Shown piece by piece: positions 1-12,432 of a stretch of 64,000 nucleotides of DNA (positions within the stretch are counted from its first letter, which is position 1; each line of letters begins with the position of its first letter). The notes beneath the pieces were generated by a model. That model saw only the letters and a program-made list of their open reading frames with translations. It was not told where the DNA came from and did not search any database. The translations under genes and the position numbers were made by a program. Source of the stretch: Heligmosomoides polygyrus polygyrus (Eukaryota; Nematoda; Chromadorea; Rhabditida; Heligmosomidae); the NCBI GenBank assembly GCA_947396885.1, contig OX377206.1:47723631-47787630 (forward strand), in the 5' to 3' direction.

Positions 1-3000
1 CAATCGTCCGTAGCTGGGTTTCGGTTACGTTCCTTGCATGGCCCAATATACCCGAAGCAGGCGAAGCCGGCAAGATTGGCGCGATCCGCACGTACAGGGT
101 CCGTAGCTAGGCTTAGGCTACGTTCCTTGCATGGCCCGTCAACCCGAAGCCGTCGACTGACGCTGAGTTAGCCAAGCGTCCGTAGCTGGGCTTGGGTTAC
201 GTTCCTTACATGGCCCGCCAAACCCGAAGCCGGCGATTCACACTGGGTTACCCAAGCGTCCGTAGCTGGGTTGGCGCTAGGTTCCTTGCATGGCCCCCAA
301 TTCCCGAAGCCGTCGACTGACGCTGAGTTAGCCAATCGTCCGTAGCTGGGCTTGGGTTACGTTCCTTACATGGCCCGCCAAACCCGAAGCCGGCGATTCA
401 CACTGGGTTACCCAAGCGTCCGTAGCTGGGTTTGGGTTACGTTCCCTGCACGGCCCGCTAAACCCAAAGCCGGCGACTGAAGGTGGGTTAGGCAAGCGTC
501 CTTAACTAGGATTGGGCTACGTTCCTTGCATGGCCCGCCAAACCCGAAGCCGGCGATTCACGCTGAGTTAGCCAAGCGTCCGTAGCTGGGCTTGGGTTAC
601 GTTCCTTACATGGCCCGCCAAACCCGAAGCCGGCGATTCACACTGAGTTAGCCAAGCGTCCGTAGCTGGGTTTGGCTATGTTCCTTGCATGGCCCGATAT
701 ACCCGAAGAAGGCGAAGCCGGCAAGATTGGCGCGGTCCGCACGTACAGCGTCTGTAGCTTGGTTTGGGCTACATTCCTCGCACGACCCGCCATACGCAAA
801 GCCGGAAACTGTCGCTGGGTTACCCAAGCGTCCGTAGCTGGGTTTGGGTTACGTTCCTTGCACGGCCCGTTAAACCCAAGGCCGGCGACTGACGGTGGGT
901 TATAAAAGCGTCCGTAGGCAGGTTTGGGCTACGCTCCTTGCATGGCCCGCCAAACCCGAAGCAGGCGAAGCCGGCAAGATTGGAGCGGTCCGCACGTACA
1001 GGGTCCGTAGCTAGGTTTAGGCTACGTTCCTTGCATGGCCCGTCAACCCGAAGCCGTCGACTGACGCTGAGTTAGCCAAGCGTCCGTAGCTGGGCTTGGG
1101 TTACGTTCCTCACATGGCCCGCCAAACCCGAAGCCGGCGATTCACACTGGGTTACCCAAGCGTCCGTAGCTGGGTTGGCGCTAGGTTCCTTGCATGGCCC
1201 CCAATTCCCGAAGCCGTCGACTGACGCTGAGTTAGCCAATCGTCCGTAGCTGGGCTTGGGTTACGTTCCTTACATGGCCCGCCAAACCCGAAGCCGGCGA
1301 TTCACACTGGGTTACCCAAGCGTCCGTAGCTGGGTTTGGGTTACGTTCCCTGCACGGCCCGCTAAACCCAAAGCCGGCGACTGAAGGTGGGTTAGGCAAG
1401 CGTCCTTAACTAGGATTGGGCTACGTTCCTTGCATGTCCCCCCATACCCGAAGCCGGCGATTCACGCTGAGTTAGCCAAGCGTCCGTAGTTGGGTTTGGG
1501 TTACGTTCCCTGCATGGCCCGCCACACCCGAAGCCGTCGACTGACGCTGAGTTAGCCAAGCGTCCGCAGCATGGATTGAACTACATTACTCGCACGGCCG
1601 CCATACCCAAAGCCGCAAACTGTCGCTGGGTTAGCCAATCGTCCGTAGCTGGGTTTCGGTTACGTTCCTTGCATGGCCCAATATACCCGAAGCAGGCGAA
1701 GCCGGCAAGATTGGCGCGATCCGCACGTACAGGGTCCGTAGCTAGGCTTAGGCTACGTTCCTTGCATGGCCCGTCAACCCGAAGCCGTCGACTGACGCTG
1801 AGTTAGCCAAGCGTCCGTAGCTGGGCTTGGGTTACGTTCCTTACATGGCCCGCCAAACCCGAAGCCGGCGATTCACACTGGGTTACCCAAGCGTCCGTAG
1901 CTGGGTTGGCGCTAGGTTCCTTGCATGGCCCCCAATTCCCGAAGCCGTCGACTGACGCTGAGTTAGCCAATCGTCCGTAGCTGGGCTTGGGTTACGTTCC
2001 TTACATGGCCCGCCAAACCCGAAGCCGGCGATTCACACTGGGTTACCCAAGCGTCCGTAGCTGGGTTTGGGTTACGTTCCCTGCACGGCCCGCTAAACCC
2101 AAAGCCGGCGACTGAAGGTGGGTTAGGCAAGCGTCCTTAACTAGGATTGGGCTACGTTCCTTGCATGTCCCCCATACCCGAAGCCGGCGATTCACGCTGA
2201 GTTAGCCAAGCGTCCGTAGCTGGGTTTGGGTTACGTTCCCTGCATGGCCCGCCATACCCAAAGCCGCAAACTGTCGCTGGGTTAGCCAATCGTCCGTAGC
2301 TGGGTTTCGGTTACGTTCCTTGCATGGCCCAATATACCCGAGGCAGGCGAAGCCGGCAAGATTGGCGCGATCCGCACGTACAGGGTCCGTAGCTAGGCTT
2401 AGGCTACGTTCCTTGCATGGCCCGTCAACCCGAAGCCGTCGACTGACGCTGAGTTAGCCAAGCGTCCGTAGCTGGGCTTGGGTTACGTTCCTTACATGGC
2501 CCGCCAAACCCGAAGCCGGCGATTCACACTGGGTTACCCAAGCGTCCGTAGCTGGGTTGGCGCTAGGTTCCTTGCATGGCCCCCAATTCCCGAAGCCGTC
2601 GACTGACGCCAAGTTAGCCAAGCATGCGTAGCTGGGTTTGGCTATGTTCCTTGCATGGCCCGATATACCCGAAGAAGGCGAAGCCGGCAAGATTGGCGCG
2701 GTCCGCACGTACAGCGTCTGTAGCTTGGTTTGGGCTACATTCCTCGCACGACCCGCCATACGAAAAGCCGGAAACTGTCGCTGGGTTAGGCGAGCTTCCA
2801 CAGCTAGGTTTAGGCTACGTTCCTGGCATGGCCCCCCAACCCGAAGCCGTCGACTGACGCTGGGTTACCCAAGCGTCCGTAGGTAGGTTTGGGCTACGTT
2901 CCTTGCACGGCCCGCTAAACCCAAAGCCGGCGACTGACGGTGGGTTAGGCAAGCGTCCTTAACTAGGATTGGGCTACGTTCCTTGCATGGCCCGCCAAAC

Positions 3001-3840
3001 CCGAAGCCGGCGATTCACGCTGAGTTAGCCAAGCGTCCGTAGGTAGGTTTGGGCTACGTTCCTTGCATGGCCCGCCAAACCCGAAGCCGGCGATTCACGC
3101 TGAGTTAGCCAAGCGTCCGTAGCTGGGCTTGGGTTACGTTCCTTACATGGCCCGCCAAACCCGAAGCCGGCGATTCACGCTGAGTTAGCCAAGCGTCCGT
3201 AGCTGGGTTTGGGTTACGTTCCTTGCATGGCCCAATATACCCGAAGCAGGCGAAGCCGGCAAGATTGGCGCGATCCGCACGTACAGGGTCCGTAGCTAGG
3301 CTTAGGCTACGTTCCTTGCATGGCCCGTCAACCCGAAGCCGTCGACTGACGCTGAGTTAGCCAAGCGTCCGTAGCTGGGCTTGGGTTACGTTCCTTACAT
3401 GGCCCGCCAAACCCGAAGCCGGCGATTCACACTGGGTTACCCAAGCGTCCGTAGCTGGGTTGGCGCTAGGTTCCTTGCATGGCCCCCAATTCCCGAAGCC
3501 GTCGACTGACGCTGAGTTAGCCAATCGTCCGTAGCTGGGCTTGGGTTACGTTCCTTACATGGCCCGCCAAACCCGAAGCCGGCGATTCACACTGGGTTAC
3601 CCAAGCGTCCGTAGCTGGGTTTGGGTTACGTTCCCTGCACGGCCCGCTAAACCCAAAGCCGGCGACTGAAGGTGGGTTAGGCAAGCGTCCTTAACTAGGA
3701 TTGGGCTACGTTCCTTGCATGGCCCGCCACACCCGAAGCCGTCGACTGACGCTGAGTTAGCCAAGCGTCCGCAGCATGGATTGAACTACATTACTCGCAC
3801 GGCCGCCATACCCAAAGCCGCAAACTGTCGCTGGGTTAGC
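1..3840. repeat. Left mixed segment with four related blocks
   Basis: This part has the greatest variety of monomers. A block of about 532 bp at 1-532 recurs at 1636-2167 (offset 1635). Shorter copies lie at 995-1437 (offset 904 to 91-533), 2287-2608 (offset 651 to 1636-1957) and 3212-3721 (offset 3189). The L form here has GCGATCCGCACGTACAGGGT instead of the usual tail and is followed by a GTAGCTAGG head and CGTCAACCCG, a 79-bp monomer. Copies differ by isolated substitutions, such as CCTCACATGG near 1110 against CCTTACATGG near 206. Confidence 0.85.
2604..2926. repeat. Block shared with 24788-25110
   Basis: This run holds a rare head series (tail GCCAAGTTAG, then TTTGGCTATGTTCC, an L copy beginning GAAGAAGGCGAAGCC, and a CTTCCACAGCTAGG head). 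The same order reappears 22184 bases to the right, with only scattered substitutions. A related fragment lies at about 660-800. It links two parts of the array otherwise made of different higher-order units. Confidence 0.85.
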
Positions 3841-3845
3841 CAATC

Positions 3846-4923
3846 GTCCGTAGCTGGGTTTCGGTTACGTTCCTTGCATGGCCCGATATACCCGAAGCAG
3901 GCGAAGCCGCCAAGATTGGCGCGGTCCGCACGTACAGCGTCCGCAGCTTGGTTTGGGCTACATTCCTCGCACGTCCCGCCATGCCCAAAGACGGAAACTG
4001 TCGCTGAGTTAGCCAAGCGTCCGTAGGTAGGTTTGTGCTACGTTCCTTGCATGGCCCGCCAAACCCGAAGCCGGCGACTGACGGTGGGTTGGGCAAGCGT
4101 CCTTAACTAGGATTGGGCTACGTTCCTTGCATGGCCCCCCAAACCCGAAGCCGGCGACTGACGGTGGGTTAGGCAAGCGTCCTTAACTAGGATTGGGCTA
4201 CGTTCCTTGCATGGCCCCCCATACATGAAGCCGGCGATTCACGCTGAGTTATCCAAGCGTCCGTAGGTAGGTTTGGGCTACGTTCCTTGCATGGCCCGCC
4301 AAAACCGAAGCCGGCGAAGCCGGCAAGACTGGCGCGGTCCGCACGTACAGCGTCCGCAGCTTGGTTTGGGCTACATTCCTCGCACGTCCCGCCATGCCCA
4401 AAGACGGAAACTGTCGCTGAGTTAGCCAAGCGTCCGTAGGTAGGTTTGTGCTACGTTCCTTGCATGGCCCGCCAAACCCGAAGCCGGCGACTGACGGTGG
4501 GTTAGGCAAGCGTCCTTAACTAGGATTGGGCTACGTTCCTTGCATGGCCCCCCATACCCGAAGCCGGCGATTCACGCTGAGTTAGCCAAGCGTCCGTAGC
4601 TGGGTTTGGGTTACGTTCCTTGCATGGCACGCCAAACCGAACCCGGCGAAGCCGGCAAGATTGGCGCGGTCCGCACGTACAGCGTCCGTAGCTTGGTTTG
4701 GGCTACATTCCTCGCACGTCCCGCCATGCCCAAAGCCGGAAACTGTCGCTGGGTTAGCCAAGCGTCCGTAGGTAGGTTTGTGCTACGTTCCTTGCATGGC
4801 CCGCCAAACCCGAAGCCGGCGACTGACGGTGGGTTAGGCAAGCGTCCTTAACTAGGATTGGGCTACGTTCCTTGCATGGCCCCCCATACCCGAAGCCGGC
4901 GATTCACGCTGAGTTAGCCAAGC
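3846..4923. repeat. Three consecutive L-headed units of 413, 333 and 332 bp
   Basis: L monomers begin at 3846, 4259, 4592 and 4924. The spacings are 413 (L plus four S), 333 (L plus three S) and 332, one base shorter because the L copy at 4592 reads GCCAAACCGAACCC with one C lost. The last unit continues as a further partial copy from 4924 to about 5100. Confidence 0.88.
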
Positions 4924-5064
4924 GTCCGTAGCTGGGTTTGGGTTACGTTCCTTGCATGGCACGCCAAACCGAACCCGGCGAAGCCGGCAAGATTGGCGCG
5001 GTCCGCACGTACAGCGTCCGTAGCTTGGTTTGGGCTACATTCCTCGCACGTCCCGCCATGCCCA

Positions 5065-6033
5065 AAGCCGGAAACTGTCGCTGGGTTAGCCAAGCGTCCG
5101 TAGGTAGGTTTGTGCTACGTTCCTCGCATGGCCAGTCATACCCAAAGCCGGAAACTGTCGCTGGGTTACCCAAGCGTCCGTAGCTTGGTTTGGACTAAAT
5201 TCCTCGCACGTGCCGTCATACCCAAAGCCGGAAACTGTCGAAGGGTTACCCAAGCGTCCGTAGCTGGGTTTGGGTTACGTTCCTCGCATGGCCCCCCAAC
5301 CCGAAGCCGGAAACTGTCTCTGGGTTAGGCAACTTCCACAGCTAGGTTTGGGCTACGTTCCTTGCATGGCTCGCCAAACCCGAAGCCGTCGACTGACGCT
5401 GGGTTATAAAAGCGTCCGTAGGCAGGATTGGGCTACGTTCCTTCCATGGCCCCCCATACCCGAAGCCGGCGATTCACGCTGAGTTAGCCAAGCGTCCGTA
5501 GCTGGGTTTGGGTTACGTTCCTCGCATGGCCAGTCATACCCAAAGCCGGAAACTGTCGCTGGGTTACCCAAGCGTCCGTAGCTGGGTTTGGGTTAAGTTC
5601 CTTGCACGGCCCGCTAAACCCAAAGCCGGCGACTGACGCCTGGTTAGCCAAGCGTCCGTAGCTGGGTTGGCGCTACGTTCCTTGCATGGCCCCCCATACC
5701 CGAAGCCGGCGATTCACGCTGAGTTATCCAAGCGTCCTAGCTGGGTTTGGGTTACGTTCCTTGCATGGCCCGCCAAACCCGAAGCAGGCGAAGCCGGCAA
5801 GATTGGCGCGGTCCGCAGGTACAGCATCCGTAGCTAGGTTTGGGCTACATTCCTCGCACGTCCCGCCATGCCCAAAGCCGAAAACTGTCGCTGGGTTAGC
5901 CAAGCGTCCGTAGGTAGGTTTGGGCTACGTTCCTTGCATGGCCCGCCAAACCCGAAGCCGGCGACTGACGGTGGGTTAGGCAAGCGTCCTTAACTGGGAT
6001 TGGGCTACGTTCCTTGCATGGCCCCCCAACCCG
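5065..6033. repeat. 969-bp duplication, copy 1
   Basis: It matches 6034 to about 6996 at an offset of 969. It contains one L (near 5787), the CTTCCACAGC head with shortened neighbour, the TATAAAAG variant at 5405-5412 and a 79-bp GTCCTAGC monomer. The only internal difference I saw is G at 5574 against C at 6543 (GCGTCC/GCCTCC). Confidence 0.92.
5405..5412 (+). promoter_or_regulatory. TATAAAAG motif tied to the GTAGGCAGG monomer variant
   Basis: TATAAAAG fits the eukaryotic TATA-box consensus exactly and is the most AT-rich run in this GC-rich repeat. It occurs at 901, 5405, 6374, 7757, 8818, 9802, 10863, 12840, 15464, 16765, 17750, 18163, 21368, 21781, 25543 and 25703, always just before CGTCCGTAGGCAGG or CGTCAGTAGGCAGG. 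A TACAAAAG form replaces it at about 9310, 11355, 13415, 17338 and 20956. I saw none to the right of 25.8 kb. Promoter activity is only a possibility; the sequence may simply be a drifted monomer junction. Confidence 0.25.
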
Positions 6034-6996
6034 AAGCCGGAAACTGTCGCTGGGTTAGCCAAGCGTCCGTAGGTAGGTTTGTGCTACGTTCCTCGCATGG
6101 CCAGTCATACCCAAAGCCGGAAACTGTCGCTGGGTTACCCAAGCGTCCGTAGCTTGGTTTGGACTAAATTCCTCGCACGTGCCGTCATACCCAAAGCCGG
6201 AAACTGTCGAAGGGTTACCCAAGCGTCCGTAGCTGGGTTTGGGTTACGTTCCTCGCATGGCCCCCCAACCCGAAGCCGGAAACTGTCTCTGGGTTAGGCA
6301 ACTTCCACAGCTAGGTTTGGGCTACGTTCCTTGCATGGCTCGCCAAACCCGAAGCCGTCGACTGACGCTGGGTTATAAAAGCGTCCGTAGGCAGGATTGG
6401 GCTACGTTCCTTCCATGGCCCCCCATACCCGAAGCCGGCGATTCACGCTGAGTTAGCCAAGCGTCCGTAGCTGGGTTTGGGTTACGTTCCTCGCATGGCC
6501 AGTCATACCCAAAGCCGGAAACTGTCGCTGGGTTACCCAAGCCTCCGTAGCTGGGTTTGGGTTAAGTTCCTTGCACGGCCCGCTAAACCCAAAGCCGGCG
6601 ACTGACGCCTGGTTAGCCAAGCGTCCGTAGCTGGGTTGGCGCTACGTTCCTTGCATGGCCCCCCATACCCGAAGCCGGCGATTCACGCTGAGTTATCCAA
6701 GCGTCCTAGCTGGGTTTGGGTTACGTTCCTTGCATGGCCCGCCAAACCCGAAGCAGGCGAAGCCGGCAAGATTGGCGCGGTCCGCAGGTACAGCATCCGT
6801 AGCTAGGTTTGGGCTACATTCCTCGCACGTCCCGCCATGCCCAAAGCCGAAAACTGTCGCTGGGTTAGCCAAGCGTCCGTAGGTAGGTTTGGGCTACGTT
6901 CCTTGCATGGCCCGCCAAACCCGAAGCCGGCGACTGACGGTGGGTTAGGCAAGCGTCCTTAACTGGGATTGGGCTACGTTCCTTGCATGGCCCCCC
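6034..6996. repeat. 969-bp duplication, copy 2
   Basis: Direct tandem copy of 5065-6033. The match runs out near 6996, where copy 2 reads CCCCCCCATACCCGAAACC and copy 1 continued as CCCCCCAACCCGAAGCC. One substitution (6543) was seen, so the duplication is recent compared with divergence between monomer types. Confidence 0.92.
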
Positions 6997-7384
6997 CATA
7001 CCCGAAACCGGCGATTCACGCTGAGTTAGCCAAGCGTCCGTAGGTAGGTTTGGGCTACGTTCCTTGCATGGCCCCCCATACCCGAAGCCGGCGATTCACG
7101 CTGAGTTATCCAAGCGTCCTAGCTGGGTTTGGGTTACGTTCCTTGCATGGCCCGCCAAACCCGAAGCAGGCGAAGCCGGCAAGGTTGGCGCGGTATGCAC
7201 GTACAGCATCCGTAGCTAGGTTTGTGCTACGTTCCTTGCATGGCCCGCCAAACCCGAAGCCGGCGACTGACGGTGGGTTGGGCAAGCGTCCTTAACTAGG
7301 ATTGGGCTACGTTCCTTGCATGGCCCCCCAAACCCGAAGCCGGCGACTGACGGTGGGTTAGGCAAGCGTCCTTAACTAGGATTG
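6997..7384. repeat. Bridge of S monomers with one L
   Basis: About five monomers between the 969-bp and 2045-bp duplications. The L copy near 7168 has AAGGTTGGCGCGGTATGCAC, a private variant. Two CTTAACTAGG-head monomers follow. No gene or foreign sequence is seen. Confidence 0.8.
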
Positions 7385-9429
7385 GGCTACGTTCCTTGCA
7401 TGGCCCCTCATACCCGAAGCCGGCGATTCACGCTGAGTTAGCCAAGCGTCCGTAGCTGGGTTTGGGTTACGTTCCTCGCATGGCCAGTCATACCCAAAGC
7501 CGGAAACTGTCGCTGGGTTACCCAAGCGTCCGTAGCTTGGTTTGGACTAAATTCCTCGCACGTCCCGTCATACCCAAAGCCGAAAACTGTCGAAGGGTTA
7601 CCAAAGCGTCCGTAGCTGGGTTTGGGTTACGTTCCTCGCATGGCCCCCCAACCCGAAGCCGGAAACTGTCTCTGGGCTAGGCAACTTCCACAGCTAGGTT
7701 TGGGCTACGTTCCTTGCATGGCTCGCCAAACCCGAAGCCGTCGACTGACGCTGGGTTATAAAAGCGTCCGTAGGCAGGATTGGGCTACGTTCCTTCCATG
7801 GCCCCCCATACCCGAAGCCGGCGATTCACGCTGAGTTAGCCAAGCGTCCGTAGCTGGGTTTGGGTTACGTTCCTCGCATGGCCCCCCAACCCGAAGCCGT
7901 GACTGACGCTGGGTTACCCAAGCGTCCGTAGGTAGGTTTGGGCTACGTTCCTTGCACGGCCCGCTAACCCAAAGCCGGCGGCGGACGGTGGGTTAGGCAA
8001 GCGTCCTTAACTAGGATTGGGCTACGTTCCTTGCACGGCCCGCCATACCCAAAGCCGCAAACTGTCGCTGGGTTAGCCAATCGTCCGTAGCTGGGTTTCG
8101 ATTACGTTCCTTGCATGGCCCGATATACCCGAAGCAGGCGAAGCCGGCAAGGTTGGCGCGGTCCGCACGTACAGCGTCCGTAGCTTGGTTTGGGTTACGT
8201 TCCTCGCACGTCCCGCACTACCCAAAGCCGGCGACTGACGGTGGGTTAGGCAAGCGTCCTTAACTAGGATTGGGCTACGTTCCTTGCATGGCCCCCCATA
8301 CCCGATGCCGGCGATTCTCGCTGAGTTACCCAAGCGTCCGTAGCTTGGTTTGGACTAAATTCCTCGCACGTCCCGTCATACCCAAAGCCGGAAACTGTCG
8401 ATGGGTTACCCAAGCGTCCGTAGCTGGGTATGGGTTACGTTCCTTGCACGGCCCGCTAACCCAAAGCCGGCGACTGAAGGTAGGTTAGGCAAGCGTCCTT
8501 AACTAGGATTGGGCTACGTTCCTTGCACGGCCCGCCATACCCAAAGCCGCAAACTGTCGCTGGGTTAGCCAATCGTCCGTAGCTGGGTTTCGGTTACGTT
8601 CCTTGCATGGCCCGATATACCCGAAGCAGGCGAAGCCGGCAAGGTTGACGCGGTCCGCACGCACAGCATCCGTAGCTTGGTTTGGGCTACATTGCTCGCA
8701 CGTCCCGCCCTACCCAAAGCCGGAAACTGTCTCTGGGTTAGGCAACTTCCACAGCTAGGTTTGGGCTACGTTCCTTGCATGGCTCGCCAAACCCGAAGCC
8801 GTCGACTGACGCTGGGTTATAAAAGCGTCCGTAGGCAGGATTGGGCTACGTTCCTTCCATGGCCCCCCATACCCGAAGCCGGCGATTCACGCTGAGTTAG
8901 CCAAGCGTCCGTAGTTGGGTTTGGGCTACGTTCCTTGCACGGCCCGCTAAACCCAAAGCCGGCGACTGACGGTGGGTTAGGCAAGCGTCCTTAACTAGGA
9001 TTGGGCTACGTTCCTTACATGGCCCGCCAAACCCGAAGCCGGCGATTCACGCTGAGTCAGCCAAGCGTCCGTAGCTGGGTTTGGGTTACGCTCCTAGCAT
9101 GGCCCGCCAAACCCGAAGCAGGCGAAGCCGGCAAGATTGGCGCGGTCCGCACGAACAGCGTCCGCAGCTTGGTTTGGGCTACATTCCTCGTACGTCCCGC
9201 CATACCCAAAGCCAGAAACTGTCGATGGGTTTCCCAAGCGTCCGTAGCTGGGTTTGGGTTACGTTCCTTGCACGGCCCGTTAAACCCAAGGCCGGCGACT
9301 GACGGTGGGTTACAAAAGCGTCCGTAGGCAGGTTTGGGCTACGCTCCTTGCATGGCCCGCCAAACCCGAAGCAGGCGAAGCCGACAAGATTGGCGCGGTC
9401 CGCACGTACAGGGTCCGTAGCTAAGTTTA
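7385..9429. repeat. 2045-bp duplication, copy 1
   Basis: It matches 9430-11474 at an offset of 2045 with no difference found at the many positions compared. It contains four L monomers (near 8139, 8628, 9119 and 9371), several shortened monomers and TATAAAAG variants at 7757 and 8818. The left junction lies within a core (GGCTACG), where one monomer type switches to another. Confidence 0.92.
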
Positions 9430-11474
9430 GGCTACGTTCCTTGCATGGCCCCTCATACCCGAAGCCGGCGATTCACGCTGAGTTAGCCAAGCGTCCGTAG
9501 CTGGGTTTGGGTTACGTTCCTCGCATGGCCAGTCATACCCAAAGCCGGAAACTGTCGCTGGGTTACCCAAGCGTCCGTAGCTTGGTTTGGACTAAATTCC
9601 TCGCACGTCCCGTCATACCCAAAGCCGAAAACTGTCGAAGGGTTACCAAAGCGTCCGTAGCTGGGTTTGGGTTACGTTCCTCGCATGGCCCCCCAACCCG
9701 AAGCCGGAAACTGTCTCTGGGCTAGGCAACTTCCACAGCTAGGTTTGGGCTACGTTCCTTGCATGGCTCGCCAAACCCGAAGCCGTCGACTGACGCTGGG
9801 TTATAAAAGCGTCCGTAGGCAGGATTGGGCTACGTTCCTTCCATGGCCCCCCATACCCGAAGCCGGCGATTCACGCTGAGTTAGCCAAGCGTCCGTAGCT
9901 GGGTTTGGGTTACGTTCCTCGCATGGCCCCCCAACCCGAAGCCGTGACTGACGCTGGGTTACCCAAGCGTCCGTAGGTAGGTTTGGGCTACGTTCCTTGC
10001 ACGGCCCGCTAACCCAAAGCCGGCGGCGGACGGTGGGTTAGGCAAGCGTCCTTAACTAGGATTGGGCTACGTTCCTTGCACGGCCCGCCATACCCAAAGC
10101 CGCAAACTGTCGCTGGGTTAGCCAATCGTCCGTAGCTGGGTTTCGATTACGTTCCTTGCATGGCCCGATATACCCGAAGCAGGCGAAGCCGGCAAGGTTG
10201 GCGCGGTCCGCACGTACAGCGTCCGTAGCTTGGTTTGGGTTACGTTCCTCGCACGTCCCGCACTACCCAAAGCCGGCGACTGACGGTGGGTTAGGCAAGC
10301 GTCCTTAACTAGGATTGGGCTACGTTCCTTGCATGGCCCCCCATACCCGATGCCGGCGATTCTCGCTGAGTTACCCAAGCGTCCGTAGCTTGGTTTGGAC
10401 TAAATTCCTCGCACGTCCCGTCATACCCAAAGCCGGAAACTGTCGATGGGTTACCCAAGCGTCCGTAGCTGGGTATGGGTTACGTTCCTTGCACGGCCCG
10501 CTAACCCAAAGCCGGCGACTGAAGGTAGGTTAGGCAAGCGTCCTTAACTAGGATTGGGCTACGTTCCTTGCACGGCCCGCCATACCCAAAGCCGCAAACT
10601 GTCGCTGGGTTAGCCAATCGTCCGTAGCTGGGTTTCGGTTACGTTCCTTGCATGGCCCGATATACCCGAAGCAGGCGAAGCCGGCAAGGTTGACGCGGTC
10701 CGCACGCACAGCATCCGTAGCTTGGTTTGGGCTACATTGCTCGCACGTCCCGCCCTACCCAAAGCCGGAAACTGTCTCTGGGTTAGGCAACTTCCACAGC
10801 TAGGTTTGGGCTACGTTCCTTGCATGGCTCGCCAAACCCGAAGCCGTCGACTGACGCTGGGTTATAAAAGCGTCCGTAGGCAGGATTGGGCTACGTTCCT
10901 TCCATGGCCCCCCATACCCGAAGCCGGCGATTCACGCTGAGTTAGCCAAGCGTCCGTAGTTGGGTTTGGGCTACGTTCCTTGCACGGCCCGCTAAACCCA
11001 AAGCCGGCGACTGACGGTGGGTTAGGCAAGCGTCCTTAACTAGGATTGGGCTACGTTCCTTACATGGCCCGCCAAACCCGAAGCCGGCGATTCACGCTGA
11101 GTCAGCCAAGCGTCCGTAGCTGGGTTTGGGTTACGCTCCTAGCATGGCCCGCCAAACCCGAAGCAGGCGAAGCCGGCAAGATTGGCGCGGTCCGCACGAA
11201 CAGCGTCCGCAGCTTGGTTTGGGCTACATTCCTCGTACGTCCCGCCATACCCAAAGCCAGAAACTGTCGATGGGTTTCCCAAGCGTCCGTAGCTGGGTTT
11301 GGGTTACGTTCCTTGCACGGCCCGTTAAACCCAAGGCCGGCGACTGACGGTGGGTTACAAAAGCGTCCGTAGGCAGGTTTGGGCTACGCTCCTTGCATGG
11401 CCCGCCAAACCCGAAGCAGGCGAAGCCGACAAGATTGGCGCGGTCCGCACGTACAGGGTCCGTAGCTAAGTTTA
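9430..11474. repeat. 2045-bp duplication, copy 2
   Basis: Tandem copy of 7385-9429; similarity runs on to about 11496, then GGCCCCTCATACCC in copy 1 becomes GGCCCGTCAACCCG. L monomers lie near 10181, 10671, 11167 and 11417, and TATAAAAG at 9802 and 10863. A third, partial copy follows at 12433-13842. Confidence 0.92.
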
Positions 11475-12432
11475 GGCTACGTTCCTTGCATGGCCCGTCA
11501 ACCCGAAGCCGGCGATTCACGCTGGGTTAGCCAAGCGTCCGTAGCTTGGTTTGGGCTACATTCCTCGCACGTCCCGCCATACCCAAAGCCGGAAACTGTG
11601 GGTTACACATGCGTCCGTAGCTGGGTTTGGGTTAGGTTCCTTGCATGGCCCCCCATACCCGAAGCGGGCGATTCACGCTGAGTTAGCCAAGCGTCCGTAG
11701 GTAGGTTTGGGCTACGTTCCTTGCATGGCCCGCCAAACCCGAAGCCGGCGATTCACGCTGAGTTAGCCAAGCGTCCGTAGCTGGGCTTGGGTTACGTTCC
11801 TTACATGGCCCGCCAAACCCGAAGCCGGCGATTCACGCTGAGTTAGCCAAGCGTCCGTAGCTAGGTTTGGGTTACGTTCCTGGCATGGCCCGCCAAACGC
11901 GAAGCAGGCGAAGCCGGCAAGATTGGCGCGGTCCGCACGTACAGCGTCCGCAGCTTGGTTTGGGCTACATTCCTCGCACGTCCTGCCATGCCCAAAGCCG
12001 GAAACTGTCGCTGGGTTAGCCAAGCGTCCGTAGGTAGGTTTGGGCTAGGTTCATTGCATGGCCCGCCAAACCCGAAGCCGGCGACTGACGCCTGGTTAGC
12101 CAAGCGTCCGTAGCTGGGTTGGCGCTACGTTCCTTGCATGGCCCCCAATTCCCGAAGCCGTCGACTGACGCTGAGTTAGAAAAGCGTCCGTAGCTGGGTA
12201 GGGGCTACGTTCCTTACATGGTGCCCAAACCCGAAGCCGGCGATTCACGCTGAGTTAGCCAAGCGTCCGTAGCTGGGTTTGGGTTACGTTCCTTGCATGG
12301 CCCGCCAAACCCGAAGCCGGCGAAGCCGGCAAGATTGGCGCGGTCCGCACGTACAGCGTCCGCAGCTTGGTTTGGGCTACATTCCTCGCACGTCCCGCCA
12401 TGCCCAAAGCCGGAAACTGTCGCTGGGTTAGC
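11475..12432. repeat. Mixed monomers between 2-kb copies
   Basis: Ordinary S monomers with L copies near 11904 and 12318. It includes the shortened AAACTGTGGGTTACACATGC tail near 11597, a GTGCCCAAACCCG core near 12222 and a CCCCCAATTCCCGAAG core near 12143. No non-repeat sequence is seen. Confidence 0.8.

Noticed and set aside
2912..2926. CTAAACCC and TTTAGG pieces as telomeric repeats
   Set aside because: Only one unit occurs at a time inside an 80-bp monomer variant (CCCGCTAAACCCAAAG); there is no run of CCCTAAA or TTAGGG units.
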